Shown: positions 24,586 through 34,031, counted from the first letter of the stretch. The stretch: 64,000 bases of DNA from Mayfieldus sp038317345 (GCA_038317345.1 JBBQBH010000002.1:1-64000); one strand, 5' to 3'. A program made the numbers and translations. Notes: a model not told the origin generated them from the sequence alone.

Positions 24586-25707
24586 ATGGAGGCGAGCCGT
24601 CGTCAGCCGGGCATGCTCCAGGGGCTCAGCCGCTTCCTGGTCCAGCACGAACGCTGTGGGGCCGGGTTCGATGTCGCGCATCCGGCCGGGCTCGGTAGCG
24701 GGCGGGTATCAATCACCTGCCGCGGCTGCGGGGCGCGACACGAGTACGCGACGGCGACGATCGAGGTCGAGCGCGAGCTGAAGATCGAGCCTGCCGAGCA
24801 CCTAGCGCAGCCTCAACCCCCGGCGCCGCCACCCAGGTCCGAGCCCCCCGCCCCGATCCCTCCGCGCCCGGCGCCCTACCCGGATACGACCCGGCGACAG
24901 GCTCCGGCGACACCACCTGCAGGTGCGCGACCCGGCGCGGCCATTCCGTCAGCCGCTGATGCGGGAGCCCCGGCCGGCACGGTGGGCGCGGCCGGGCCGC
25001 TTGCTCCGCCCGCCGGGGGGCGGGCCGGGGGAAGACCTGCGATCGCGCCGCGGCAGGAGCCGGCCCCTGCGATCAGAGCCATGCGGCGCTTCTGGCGCTC
25101 GCCGCGGGCCACCCTGGCCCTTGTCGTCGTGGCCGCGGTCGCGCTTGGGTTTGCAGTCGTGCGGCTGGTGAACTCAGGCGGCGGATCGACGCCTCGAACC
25201 ACCCAACCGGCACCGCTCACGTCTCCGACCGCGACGCCAACGCCGACGCCGGCACCCTCAGGTTCGGCTGGGGGACCGGTTCCTGCGCCCTCTCAACCCG
25301 CGACGACGACGCTGCGCACCCGAAACTTCACGCTCCAGGCACCCGTGGGCTGGACCGACAGGACCTCCACCGGCGGTCTGCTGCTGGAGCCAAGCGGTGG
25401 CGGGCGCGTCAACGTCCAGGTGTACTTCCAGCGCTCCCCCGGCCTCGGCCGTGATCAAATGGCCCGCCAGACGGCTCGCTTCCTGCGCAACGAGGTGCCG
25501 GGCGCCAGCCTCTTCCCGAACCAGATCAGGATCGGCGGCAGGTCGGCCCACGAGATCACAGCCCGAGGCCCCGGCGAGACCGCTATCGCGGTCGACATCC
25601 TTCGCGGTCCCTACCGCTACTTACTGCTGCGAAGGATTTTCGCCGGGGCCACGCCGCAAGTAAGTCTTGCGGCAAGCCGAGTTGTGCTGAGCTTCAGGCC
25701 GCGCTAG
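24586..25707 (+). CDS. Membrane protein with N-terminal zinc-ribbon-like region and extracytoplasmic domain
   Basis: From ATG 24586 the 373-residue protein has an N-terminal Cys-containing module (VQHERCGAGFDVAHPAG, ITCRGCGARHEYA), a long Pro/Ala-rich linker, a single membrane span near residues 180-200 (ATLALVVVAAVALGFAVVRLV), a Thr/Pro-rich stalk and a C-terminal domain (NFTLQAPVGWTDRT onward). The C-terminal part recalls lipoprotein LpqN-like or DcrB-like folds. The topology would put the Cys module in the cytoplasm. It is divergent to the coiled-coil gene and its end overlaps the LPFTG gene by four bases. Confidence 0.75.
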   Translation: MEASRRQPGMLQGLSRFLVQHERCGAGFDVAHPAGLGSGRVSITCRGCGARHEYATATIEVERELKIEPAEHLAQPQPPAPPPRSEPPAPIPPRPAPYPDTTRRQAPATPPAGARPGAAIPSAADAGAPAGTVGAAGPLAPPAGGRAGGRPAIAPRQEPAPAIRAMRRFWRSPRATLALVVVAAVALGFAVVRLVNSGGGSTPRTTQPAPLTSPTATPTPTPAPSGSAGGPVPAPSQPATTTLRTRNFTLQAPVGWTDRTSTGGLLLEPSGGGRVNVQVYFQRSPGLGRDQMARQTARFLRNEVPGASLFPNQIRIGGRSAHEITARGPGETAIAVDILRGPYRYLLLRRIFAGATPQVSLAASRVVLSFRPR

Positions 25708-26030
25708 GAGAGGTGCCGCTCGGCCGTCAGTCGCCGGAGCACGAGCCCCATCGACGTAAGCGCGACTGCAACCGCCAGAAGGGCGACCACATCGAGCCCC
25801 GTGAAGGGAAGCCCGCCGACGACCTTGTGCTGAAGGCCGCTCGGAGCCGAAGGCCCGTCGTTTCCACCGCCGACATCCGCGGCAACCTGAGTAACGGGGT
25901 TGGCGTATTGATCCTTGGTCGCGTCACCCGCATGGGCAAGCGAGACCGGGCCAACGAGCCAGAGAGCGGAGACGGTCGCCAGCAAGGCGATGTTCCTGCC
26001 CGAAGAGCGAATGCGTGAGTGCTTTTTCAT
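25704..26030 (-). CDS. LPFTG cell-wall-anchored surface protein
   Basis: The 108-residue protein has a signal peptide (KKHSRIRSSGRNIALLATVS to AHA-GDA), a short mature part, and a C-terminal sorting signal: LPFTG, a hydrophobic helix (VVALLAVAVALTSMGLVL) and a basic end RRLTAERHLS. This is the LPxTG layout cut by a sortase and linked to peptidoglycan. The sortase at 21967 is a candidate processing enzyme. ATG 26030 or 26042 can start it. The mature segment of about 45 residues is very short. Confidence 0.8.
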   Translation of the reverse strand: MKKHSRIRSSGRNIALLATVSALWLVGPVSLAHAGDATKDQYANPVTQVAADVGGGNDGPSAPSGLQHKVVGGLPFTGLDVVALLAVAVALTSMGLVLRRLTAERHLS

Positions 26031-26201
26031 GGCTACGTCCATTTATTAGGAGGGAGTGACTGCCGGTTTCGCGCCGCCCGAGAGTCAGATTCCGTACTTG
26101 CAGCGCTGGGCGAGAGTAGCGGCCTAAATGGGGATTCCAATCGGACAATTGGCCACGCGAGCCGCATGCTCTTCCGTCTGAATGATCGGTCCTGGGCGTG
26201 C

Positions 26202-26256
26202 CGTACTTAAGCCCCGCAGCGCGGCGTACCTAAGGTCGGTCGAGGCCCGTACTCAA
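26202..26256. promoter_or_regulatory. Three direct repeats at 23-bp spacing upstream of the LPFTG gene
   Basis: The 242-bp gap 26043-26284 holds no gene. Within it CGTACTTAA (26202), CGTACCTAA (26225) and CGTACTCAA (26248) recur every 23 bp, and weaker forms occur at 26093 (CGTACTTGC) and 26272 (CGTAACTCC). Such phased repeats usually bind a regulator on one DNA face. They lie about 170-220 bp upstream of the LPFTG gene start. Confidence 0.5.
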
Positions 26257-26284
26257 AATCTGTTTTCGGCTCGTAACTCCAGTT

Positions 26285-28297
26285 TTAGAGCCGCCGCGCC
26301 CTCTGTAACCGGCGGTTCAGCGCCTGCGTCTGCAGGTCGAGCGGGTTGAGGCGAAGAGCCTCCTGCGCCTCAACACGAGCGGCGGCGGGGTCCGTGGGTG
26401 CGAGCGCCTTGGCGAGGAAGAAGTGCGCTGCAAAGTTGTCGGACTGGCGCTCGATCGCATCGCGGAACGCCGAGACAACCTGCTGCGGCTGGCCCAGACG
26501 GGACTCGAGCACCCCCTTGGCCAGCAGCGGCTCGGGATCGTATGGATCGAGATCGGCCGCGTCGCCGAGATCGCTGAGGGCCGCTGCCGGGTCCCCCTGG
26601 TACTCGTCGTAGGCGCGATTCGCATAGCGCTGCGAGAGGAAGAGCGGCACGGCCACGACCAGGGCCAGGGCAAAGATCGGCAGCGCGGACAGGCGGACAC
26701 GACGGCTGAGATGCGCAGCGCGGTCGAGCAGCGGCGGGGCCACCGCCGCGCCGAGCAGGAACATGACCGGCGCAGTCACGGCCGGGTAATGCCAGAACCA
26801 ATCGTAGGAGGCGTCAACCAGCCAGTAAGCCCCGGAGCCGAACGCCGCGGCGACGAGCGCCGCTGCCGACGGGCCAAGTCGCCGCGAGCGAATGCCGGCG
26901 ACGGCGCTGGCGCCCAAAAAGGCCGCGAGCAGCAGCAGGCCGACGGCGCCTAGCTCGGAGAACATCAGCATCTCGACGCTGTGCGGGTCCTTCGGGCTCT
27001 CGGTGCTCTTCCGGTGTTGGAGGTAGGCGGCGGCGAAGGAGCCCGCCCCCTCTCCGATCAGCAGCTGACCACGGCCCTGGTCCAACGCCACGCGCCAGAA
27101 GTCATGGCGATTGGAGCCGACGTTGGCGCCGAAGCGAGTCCCCTGGCCCTGGAGGTTGGGATAGCCGACCTTTCCGAACTCGGTCGCTCGCTGGTCGATG
27201 AACTTGATCGGCCCGCCGCGCTTGGCGACGAACACCGTGCCGCCGACCAGCACCGCGCCGATCGCGAGAACGGCCGCCACACGGGAGATCAGCTGGACCC
27301 GTTGACGACCAAGGTTCAGTCGCGACTCGACGCCGCGGATGCAGATCGCCGCGAGCGCGACCGACCCCAACGAAGTCAGCGCGATCGCCCTCGCCGCGTC
27401 GCGCAGGAAGGGGAGCAGCCCGGGGCCTCCGTGTCCATGCTGGAAGACGTCGAGCAGGGTTGGGAGCGCGAACAGCACCGGGAACCCGGCCAGGGTCAAG
27501 AAGGTCGCCGCCCGCAGGCGGCGCGGCGAGAGCACGAGAAAAACCGTCAGGGCGACGACAGCCGCCGGCAGCGACCCCCGGCTCTCGGCCAGCACGACCA
27601 GCTCGAGCAGCATCGTCGCGCTGCCGACCAGCAGCGCCCGCAGCTGCCAGGCAAGCTCGCTCTCCACGGCGAGGACGATCGTCGGCCAGAGACAGATCAT
27701 CAGGAATGCCGCCTCCGCGTTTCGGTATCCGATCGGAAAGCGCAGCGTGGCGTCGCTGTGGACGTAGGACGTGACGTCGTTGCCGCTCGCGAGGGTCACG
27801 GTGATCACGATCCCGATCGCCGCACCGGTTGCGGCGACGACGGCGAGGGGCAGCAGCATCCGGCGGCCGGCAAGATTGCAGCACCAAAGTCCGAGCACGA
27901 ACGCGGCCGCGTACAACATCGCCCGCTCGGCGTCCTGCACCGCCGCGTCCCGGGAGTCGGTCCAGACGATCGAGAGCAGCGTCCAGACCGCCAGGGCGAC
28001 GATCGCCCCGACCGCCACCCAGACCGGGGTGCTGAGCCGTCCGTTGAACGGCGCGCCCAGCAGCAGCACGATCACGAGGCCGTAGATGAGGATCGCGCCG
28101 GGAAGGAAGACGCTGCCGAAGTAGGCGCCTTCCTTCCAGGCCCACCAAATGAAGACCGCTGCGAGGACACCGACGATGCCGATCGCTACGGCAGTCTCGA
28201 TCGTCCGGGCCTTGCCCGCGGGATCGGCCCCCGCCCCACGCTGGCTCCCCTGAGATGCCGATCCGTCCGGCGTAGACTCGGTCCCCGGCGCGGCCAT
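26285..28297 (-). CDS. O-antigen ligase/Wzy-like polymerase with TPR-like C-terminus
   Basis: The 670-residue membrane protein (ATG 28297; 28357 also possible) has about 12 hydrophobic helices and the family segment around FWRVALDQGRGQLLIGEGAGSFAAAYLQHRK and DPHSVEMLMFSELGAVG, typical of the Wzy_C (O-antigen ligase) domain. The last 130 residues form TPR-like repeats (AALSDLGDAADLDPYDPEP, QQVVSAFRDAIERQSDNFAA, EAQEALRLNPLD). It would polymerise or ligate polysaccharide at the outer face of the membrane. It is divergent to the Wzz/kinase gene. Confidence 0.88.
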   Translation of the reverse strand: MAAPGTESTPDGSASQGSQRGAGADPAGKARTIETAVAIGIVGVLAAVFIWWAWKEGAYFGSVFLPGAILIYGLVIVLLLGAPFNGRLSTPVWVAVGAIVALAVWTLLSIVWTDSRDAAVQDAERAMLYAAAFVLGLWCCNLAGRRMLLPLAVVAATGAAIGIVITVTLASGNDVTSYVHSDATLRFPIGYRNAEAAFLMICLWPTIVLAVESELAWQLRALLVGSATMLLELVVLAESRGSLPAAVVALTVFLVLSPRRLRAATFLTLAGFPVLFALPTLLDVFQHGHGGPGLLPFLRDAARAIALTSLGSVALAAICIRGVESRLNLGRQRVQLISRVAAVLAIGAVLVGGTVFVAKRGGPIKFIDQRATEFGKVGYPNLQGQGTRFGANVGSNRHDFWRVALDQGRGQLLIGEGAGSFAAAYLQHRKSTESPKDPHSVEMLMFSELGAVGLLLLAAFLGASAVAGIRSRRLGPSAAALVAAAFGSGAYWLVDASYDWFWHYPAVTAPVMFLLGAAVAPPLLDRAAHLSRRVRLSALPIFALALVVAVPLFLSQRYANRAYDEYQGDPAAALSDLGDAADLDPYDPEPLLAKGVLESRLGQPQQVVSAFRDAIERQSDNFAAHFFLAKALAPTDPAAARVEAQEALRLNPLDLQTQALNRRLQRARRL

Positions 28298-28418
28298 AGG
28301 CAAAATCAAGCTACCGGACAGGGGCGACGACAGCGGCTGCTGTAACAATTCGTCCAATCATCGCCCCGCACTCCCTCTCGCGGAGGACCATGTCCCCACC
28401 CAAGGAACAAGCCCCCTG

Positions 28419-30014
28419 ATGGAGGTCGCGAACATCCCCGCCAACCCGGACTGGCGCCAGCCCCCCGAAGAGCAGGAGGGCCTGCAGCGCTATGTCCAGA
28501 CGATCCGCGAACGGCTGATGCTGATCGTCACCGCGGTGGCGATCACGACCGGGATTGCGATCCTCTACGTCGCCACGGCGACGAAGAGCTACGACGCCGA
28601 GGCCGACATCCTGGTCACCCCGGTGAGCAGCAGCGATCCGACCTTGAGCACGCTGCCGCTGATCCGCGCCTCTGCAGACCCGACGCGAGACGTTGCGACG
28701 GCCGCGAGGTTGGTCACCAACATCGACGTGGCGACGCGGGTCAAGAAGGCGTTGAACTCCGATCGCGGAGCGCAATCGCTGCTCAATGCGGTGGTCGCGG
28801 AACCGGTCGCATCGAGCAACGTGATCGCGGTCACCGCTCATGACACCTCTGCGATTGGAGCACAGAAGCTTGCCGACGCGTTCGCGAACCAGTCCGTGGC
28901 GGCGCGAACGGATCAGCTGCACAGCCAGATCGATCAGCTGATTCCGCGCCTGCAGGCCGAATTGCAGCAGACGGGCACCGGCGTGCCGGGACAGACGCCG
29001 CTGGCGGACCAGATCGCCGGGCTGGAGGCACTGCGAGCCAGCCCGGACCCGACGATGCGCGTGCAGACCAACGCCGCCCTGCCCTCCGGCCCATCGTCGC
29101 CGCGGCCGGTGCTGAGCGTTGTCGGGGGCATCATCGCCGGGCTGATCCTCGGCGTCGCCGCCGCCTTCGCTGCCCAGATCCTCGATCCTCGCCTGCGCCG
29201 TGAGGCGCAGCTGCGGCGCAACTACAGGCTTCCGATACTCGGCCGCATCCCGAAGGAGGGCGGCGCCCATGAGAGCCCGCTGGCGCCCCGGCAGATCTCG
29301 TCCGCCACCGGCGAGGCGTACCGGGCCCTGCGCGCGACGCTGGTCGGCGCTCGCCGCCGCCGGGCCGACGAGGGCAAGGTGATCCTGATCACCGGCTCCT
29401 CTCCCTCGGAGGGCAAGACGACCACCGCGGTCAACCTCGCCACCTCACTGGCACTGGCGGGACACCGGGTGATCCTGATCGAGTCCGACCTGCGCCGGCC
29501 AGTGCTGGCACGAGTGCTGGGTGTCCGTCCCGAGAATGGCGGAGTGGTCAGCGTCCTGATCGAGAACACGACGCTGGCGGAGTCGTTGATCCCGTCGACG
29601 ACATACGGCCCGAACCTGCGCCTGCTGCTGTCCGACTACGAGGGCGGGTGGATAGCGGAGCTCTTCTCGATTCCCACCGCCGAGCGGATGATCCAGGACG
29701 CGCGCCGCATGGCCGACTACGTGATCGTCGACTCGGCCCCGCTCAACGAGGTGGTCGATGCACTCCCCCTCGCCCTGCAGGCCGACGAGGTTCTGATCGT
29801 CGTCCGCCTCAACATCACCCGTCTGGACAAACTCTCGCAGCTCGCCGAGCTGCTGGCCGAGAACGGCGTGCGTCCGGTTGGCTTTGCCGTCATCGGCACC
29901 CCGCGGCCGAAGCGCAGCGAGTACCACTACTACGCCGAGCCCGACTCCGAATCACAGGACGGGCAAAAGCAGCGGCAACTGATCGCCGACGTGCGCCACC
30001 GCATCAAGTCGTAG
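28419..30014 (+). CDS. Wzz-type chain-length regulator fused to BY-kinase
   Basis: The 531-residue protein joins a polysaccharide co-polymerase module to a bacterial tyrosine kinase. Two membrane spans (about 33-55 and 230-252) flank an extracytoplasmic helical region; then the cytoplasmic ATPase has Walker A GSSPSEGKTTT (326-336), Walker A' VILIESDLRRP (352-361) and Walker B YVIVDSAPL. Autophosphorylation usually occurs on a Tyr-rich tail; here YHYY occurs near residue 507. The pair with the Wzy-like protein indicates Wzx/Wzy-dependent capsule export. Confidence 0.92.
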   Translation: MEVANIPANPDWRQPPEEQEGLQRYVQTIRERLMLIVTAVAITTGIAILYVATATKSYDAEADILVTPVSSSDPTLSTLPLIRASADPTRDVATAARLVTNIDVATRVKKALNSDRGAQSLLNAVVAEPVASSNVIAVTAHDTSAIGAQKLADAFANQSVAARTDQLHSQIDQLIPRLQAELQQTGTGVPGQTPLADQIAGLEALRASPDPTMRVQTNAALPSGPSSPRPVLSVVGGIIAGLILGVAAAFAAQILDPRLRREAQLRRNYRLPILGRIPKEGGAHESPLAPRQISSATGEAYRALRATLVGARRRRADEGKVILITGSSPSEGKTTTAVNLATSLALAGHRVILIESDLRRPVLARVLGVRPENGGVVSVLIENTTLAESLIPSTTYGPNLRLLLSDYEGGWIAELFSIPTAERMIQDARRMADYVIVDSAPLNEVVDALPLALQADEVLIVVRLNITRLDKLSQLAELLAENGVRPVGFAVIGTPRPKRSEYHYYAEPDSESQDGQKQRQLIADVRHRIKS

Positions 30015-31218
30015 CGGCGAGCGAGACCACCAAGTCGCGGTAGGCGCCGGTGGATCGGCCGCGGTTGCAGAAGCGCTCGCAGTAGTCCCGCCCCCTCCGT
30101 CCCATCTCCTCACGCTGCGCCGGCGACAGCGCGATCAGCCGTTGCGCCGCGGCCGCCAGCGACTCGGGCTCGCCGGGCGCCGACACGACGCCGCAATCGG
30201 CCTTGCCGACCACCTCGGCCGCCTCGCTGCCTGGCTCCATCCCGGCCAGCACCGGGCGCGCGGCGGCGAGGATCCCGTAGAGCTTCGAGGGTTCCATCAG
30301 TCCGGCAAGACCGGGCATCAGAGAGACGACATGGGCGTCTGCCGAGGCGAGCAGCAGGCTGAGCGCATCGCGCGGCTGGCGGGGCAGGAAGACGACGTTG
30401 TCCAGCCCCTTGCTCCTCGCCCGCTCGATCAGCGCATCCTTGTTTGCTCCTTCGCCGACGATCACGAAACGGGCCTCGGGCACGAGCTCTGCCGCATCGA
30501 CGAACGTCTCGACGTCCTGAAGCAGGCCGACGTTCCCCGCGTGCATGAGGGTGAAGCGTTGAGCCAGATCGTGCTCACGCGACCACTCGTTGTCGCGCGG
30601 GTGGGGCGTGATCTCATCTGCGTCGATCCAGTTGCCGATCACGACGACGCGGTCCGCCTGAGCCCCGCGCTCGATCAACCGCTCCCGCATCGGATCCGAG
30701 ATCGCGACGATTCGGTCGGCGTGGCGGAAGAAGAATCGCCGAATCCAGCGCAGCGCCCAAACCACCGGCTTGCTGGTCAGCCTGCCGCTGATCACCCCGA
30801 CCTCGGGATGGACGTCCTGGACGGTGACGACGAGCTTCGCGCGGCGCGCCCTGGCGAGAAGCACGCCGAGCATGCCGACGAACGGCGGATTGGTCATGCA
30901 GAGCACGACATTCGGCCGCGGGGCGCGCAGACCGACCGGAATCGCCGCGACCATGAAGGTGAGGTAGTTGAGCAGCCGCAGCGCGATCGATCCCTTCCCA
31001 AATGAGGTGGCGGGTACCCCGCGGACGTCGACCCCGCGGTGCGGCATCTCCTTGGTCTCCTCGTCAGCGGGCTTCGCGGCGAGGACGGTGACGTCGAGCT
31101 CGTCGCTCATGTCCTCGCACATCTCGCGCAGCAGCTGCCCCGTGCTCTCGGCGGGGCCGTAGTACTGGTTGAGCACGAGCAACCGCGGTCGCTCTGTCGC
31201 CTGGGTGGAGACCGACAT
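30004..31218 (-). CDS. Glycosyltransferase family 4, WbuB-like
   Basis: The 404-residue enzyme has the GT-B fold: an N-terminal domain (LLVLNQYYGPAESTGQLLREM, VTVQDVHPEVG) and a C-terminal donor-binding domain (MHAGNVGLLQDVETFVDAAEL, PSKLYGILAAARPVLAG). The EX7E-like region lies in the latter. WbuB enzymes add fucosamine-type sugars in O-antigen building; the exact sugar here is not determinable. The 3' end overlaps the kinase gene on the other strand by 11 bases. Confidence 0.88.
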   Translation of the reverse strand: MSVSTQATERPRLLVLNQYYGPAESTGQLLREMCEDMSDELDVTVLAAKPADEETKEMPHRGVDVRGVPATSFGKGSIALRLLNYLTFMVAAIPVGLRAPRPNVVLCMTNPPFVGMLGVLLARARRAKLVVTVQDVHPEVGVISGRLTSKPVVWALRWIRRFFFRHADRIVAISDPMRERLIERGAQADRVVVIGNWIDADEITPHPRDNEWSREHDLAQRFTLMHAGNVGLLQDVETFVDAAELVPEARFVIVGEGANKDALIERARSKGLDNVVFLPRQPRDALSLLLASADAHVVSLMPGLAGLMEPSKLYGILAAARPVLAGMEPGSEAAEVVGKADCGVVSAPGEPESLAAAAQRLIALSPAQREEMGRRGRDYCERFCNRGRSTGAYRDLVVSLAATT

Positions 31219-31285
31219 CTTCAGCGCGTCCTGCGGGCGGATCGTAGCGGCGGCGATGGCGGTTGCCGTGGCCTGCGCCGAGATC

Positions 31286-32596
31286 TCAGAGCGAACGCGC
31301 GATGCGGCGGCAGTGGTGCGACCAGCGCACCCGCCTGTGATGGGTACGCGAGTTGGAATGGTGTCGATGCCGGTTCCAGCGGGCGAGCTGGCGGTGGCAT
31401 TTCCCGGCCAGGGCTCTGCGCCGCCAGTCGATCCGGCTGCCGAGTGGGCAGTTGCCCTGGGCGGCGCAGGCGCTGACCACGCGCATGCGGTTCCAGGGAA
31501 CGCCGCTGGCCAGGTTCATCCAGTACTCCTGGTAGCCGTTGTGGTTGAAGTCCTCCGGCTTGTAGCCGAGGCTGCGGGCTAGCTGCACCCAGGGGTCTGG
31601 TTGGCCGAAACCCGTAAACGAGGCGCTGCTCTCCTTCTCGAAGCCCCACTGGTCGGCGACGCCGCTCGTGTCCGAGACATAGGCGCCGTAGGTCGCAAGC
31701 GCGGAGAGGACCGCCTTCTTCCACGGGGCGACCTTCAGCCTGCGGATCGCCGACTGCCTCATGCCGAGCTGAAAGTGGGAGCCCATCGGGATCGAGTTGG
31801 CGTCAGGGAGCCCGGCGTCCGAGCAGCTGAGCCCGGTGCCGTTGGCGGGATAGACCGAGCTGTTGGTGCAGGGAACGACCATCGAGAGGGCGTGGTTGAT
31901 CTCCCCGGCCGCCAGCTCTTCGGGCCGGATCGGGCCGGCGATGCTTCCGTAGCCTGCCGCGACCGCGGCCGACCCCAGGCCGTCGCCGTCGATGCGCGTG
32001 CGACCGCCCCAACCGAAGTTGAAGGTCGAGCCGGTCTTCGACTGGACGTTCCAGAGGTCGTACTCCCAGCCGCTCTGCTGGTCGACGATCGTCAGGTGGG
32101 CGTCGTGCTCATTGTCCGGCGTCGCGTAACCGCCGGTCGGCTCGGCCTGGGCTGGGACGTGGATCTGCATTCCCTCGATGTCGCAGTGACCCCACGGCTT
32201 CACGCAGTGCAGGCTGTAGACGGGATCGCTCGGCTGCGACCAGTAGATCGGCACCCCACCGTCGCGCTGCGGGTCGCCGGCGACGATGTAGCCGACCCCT
32301 CCCCCGGCGAGCAGATGGCTGACCATGCTCGAGGAGTCGGGCACGGCCGGTGTGCCGGGCGCGAGCTGGCGATTGAAGGGGCTGGAGTCGTCGTAGGGGC
32401 GCCAGCAGGCGCCGGGCTGGTTGGTGGAGGAGTAGGTGCCGAGGCCGGCCTCGAAGTCGCAGTTCGCGGCCGACGCGGCTCGCGGGAGCAGGGCGGCCAA
32501 AGCGATCAGGCCGAGGACGCCGAACAGCAACGCCGCAGCAGTCGATCGCAGCGATGCCCTGCCGCACCAACCCACATGTCTGAAGCCAAACGCCAT
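31286..32596 (-). CDS. Secreted protein of an unnamed four-member family (copy A)
   Basis: The 436-residue protein has a signal peptide (ending ASA-AN) and shares a layout with copies at 32703, 34112 and 63720. Conserved points are RPYDDSSPFN, IYWSQPSDPVY, CDIEGMQIHVP, DAHLTIVDQQSGWEYDLWNVQ, FGWGGRTRIDGDGLGS, YGAYVSDT and DFNHNGYQEYWMNLASGVPWNRM. The DxNxNGxxE stretch looks like a calcium-binding loop. The fold is probably beta-rich. The last 60 residues are basic (KCHRQLARWNRHRHHSN). I know no name or activity; a role on the surface polysaccharide is suggested by its position. Confidence 0.8.
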   Translation of the reverse strand: MAFGFRHVGWCGRASLRSTAAALLFGVLGLIALAALLPRAASAANCDFEAGLGTYSSTNQPGACWRPYDDSSPFNRQLAPGTPAVPDSSSMVSHLLAGGGVGYIVAGDPQRDGGVPIYWSQPSDPVYSLHCVKPWGHCDIEGMQIHVPAQAEPTGGYATPDNEHDAHLTIVDQQSGWEYDLWNVQSKTGSTFNFGWGGRTRIDGDGLGSAAVAAGYGSIAGPIRPEELAAGEINHALSMVVPCTNSSVYPANGTGLSCSDAGLPDANSIPMGSHFQLGMRQSAIRRLKVAPWKKAVLSALATYGAYVSDTSGVADQWGFEKESSASFTGFGQPDPWVQLARSLGYKPEDFNHNGYQEYWMNLASGVPWNRMRVVSACAAQGNCPLGSRIDWRRRALAGKCHRQLARWNRHRHHSNSRTHHRRVRWSHHCRRIARSL

Positions 32597-32702
32597 GACC
32601 GCATGGCTGGCTTCGGGTGCTCAGGCGTGGATGTGAAAAGCGACCCCCGGTCGCTGGACAGATGAACGAGTGAAAATTGGGCGGACGCGCCCGCGCAGGG
32701 AT

Positions 32703-34031
32703 CTAGGCGGCCATGGCCGAGCACCTGCGGGCCCAGCGCTTGAGCACGCGCCGGGAGCCGAGGCCGACGGCATCATGGGTTCGGCGGTACTCACGAGCCC
32801 AAGCCGCGCGCCGACGCCAGCATTTCCTCGCGGCGATCCGGCCGCCCGGGCGCCCCTGCGTGAGCTTGCTTGGCAGGTTCAGGGGACGCCCGGCAGCGGG
32901 TGCAGGAAAGCAGGTCCCGGTGGCGGCGCAGGTGCCGACAACCCGCAGGCGGGCCCAGGGCATCCCGCTCGCGAGGTCGAACCAGTACTCCTGATAGCCG
33001 TTGCCGTTGAAGTCGTAGGGGCGGAGGCCGAGGCTGCGCGCGAACTGGACCCAGGGATCCGCCTGGCCGAAGCTCGTATAGCCCTCGCTGCTCTCGCGCT
33101 CGAAGCCCCAGCTGCTCGAGACACCGGTCGTGTCCGACACATAGGCGCCGTAGGTCGCGAGCGCGGTGAGGATCGTCTTCTTCCAACTCGGCAGGTTGAG
33201 CGCCGCGATCTCCGGGGGGCTCATCCCGAGGACGAAATGGGCGCCCATCGGGATCGAGCGCGAGGCGGGAAGGCCGGCCCCGGAGCAGGACAGCCCGGCG
33301 CCGTCGGCGGGGTAGACGTATGAGTTGGTGCAGGGCACGGCCATCGTCAGCGCATGGCCGATCTGCCCGCCCTGGAGCTCGTTGATCCTGATCGGGCCCG
33401 CCAGGCCGCCGTAGCCGGCGGCGACGCCGGCTGAGCCGAGGCCGTTGCCGTCGATTCGGGTGCGCCCGCCCCAGCCGAAGTTGATCGCCGCACCGCTGCG
33501 CGACTGGACGTTCCAGAGGTCGTATTCCCAACCGCTCTGCTGGTCGACGATCGTCAGGTGGGCGTCGTGGTCGTTGCCGGGGGTCGCGAACCCGCCCGCC
33601 GGTCGCGCCGCGGCCGGTGCCCGCACCCGCAGCCCCTCGACCGCGCAGCGGCCCCAGGGCTTGGTGCAATGGAGCGTGTAAAGCGGGTCGCTGGGCTGAG
33701 ACCAGTAGATCGGAACGCCGCCGTCGCGCGCCGGGTCGCCGACGACGATCGACTCAACCGGCCCGGCGGCGAGGAGCCGGGACGTCAAGCTCGTGGAATC
33801 GGGGGTCGAAGGCGTCGCCGGCACGACCTGCTGGTTGAAGGGGCTGGAGTCGTTGTAGGGGCGCCAGCAGGCGCCGGGCTGGCGCAGCGCCGAATAGCCG
33901 CCGTAGCCGTTCTGCCATCCGCAGGCCGCCGGCACCGCGGCCCCCGAGGGCGGCACAAGCTCCCCGGACGCCAAGACGGCGACCAGGGACGCAGACAACA
34001 ACGCCAAAGCAACTGAGATTCGTTGACCCAC
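32703..34031 (-). CDS. Secreted protein of the same unnamed family (copy B)
   Basis: From GTG 34031 this is 442 residues with a signal peptide (RISVALALLSASLVAVLASG) and the same core: RPYNDSSPFN, IYWSQPSDPLYTLHC, DAHLTIVDQQSGWEYDLWNVQ, GWGGRTRIDGNGLGS, DFNGNGYQEYWFDLASGMPWARL. The basic tail (KCWRRRAAWAREYRRTHD) resembles those of the other copies. A longer upstream frame to 34400 runs antisense-like in Arg/Pro sequence and overlaps copy C. Likely produced by tandem duplication; A, B and C all point the same way. Confidence 0.8.
   Translation of the reverse strand: MGQRISVALALLSASLVAVLASGELVPPSGAAVPAACGWQNGYGGYSALRQPGACWRPYNDSSPFNQQVVPATPSTPDSTSLTSRLLAAGPVESIVVGDPARDGGVPIYWSQPSDPLYTLHCTKPWGRCAVEGLRVRAPAAARPAGGFATPGNDHDAHLTIVDQQSGWEYDLWNVQSRSGAAINFGWGGRTRIDGNGLGSAGVAAGYGGLAGPIRINELQGGQIGHALTMAVPCTNSYVYPADGAGLSCSGAGLPASRSIPMGAHFVLGMSPPEIAALNLPSWKKTILTALATYGAYVSDTTGVSSSWGFERESSEGYTSFGQADPWVQFARSLGLRPYDFNGNGYQEYWFDLASGMPWARLRVVGTCAATGTCFPAPAAGRPLNLPSKLTQGRPGGRIAARKCWRRRAAWAREYRRTHDAVGLGSRRVLKRWARRCSAMAA

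Noticed and set aside
26981..28345. A 454-residue plus-strand frame opposite the Wzy-like gene
   Set aside because: Composition is Asp/Arg/His/Gln-rich and mirrors the membrane protein on the other strand; no start signal.
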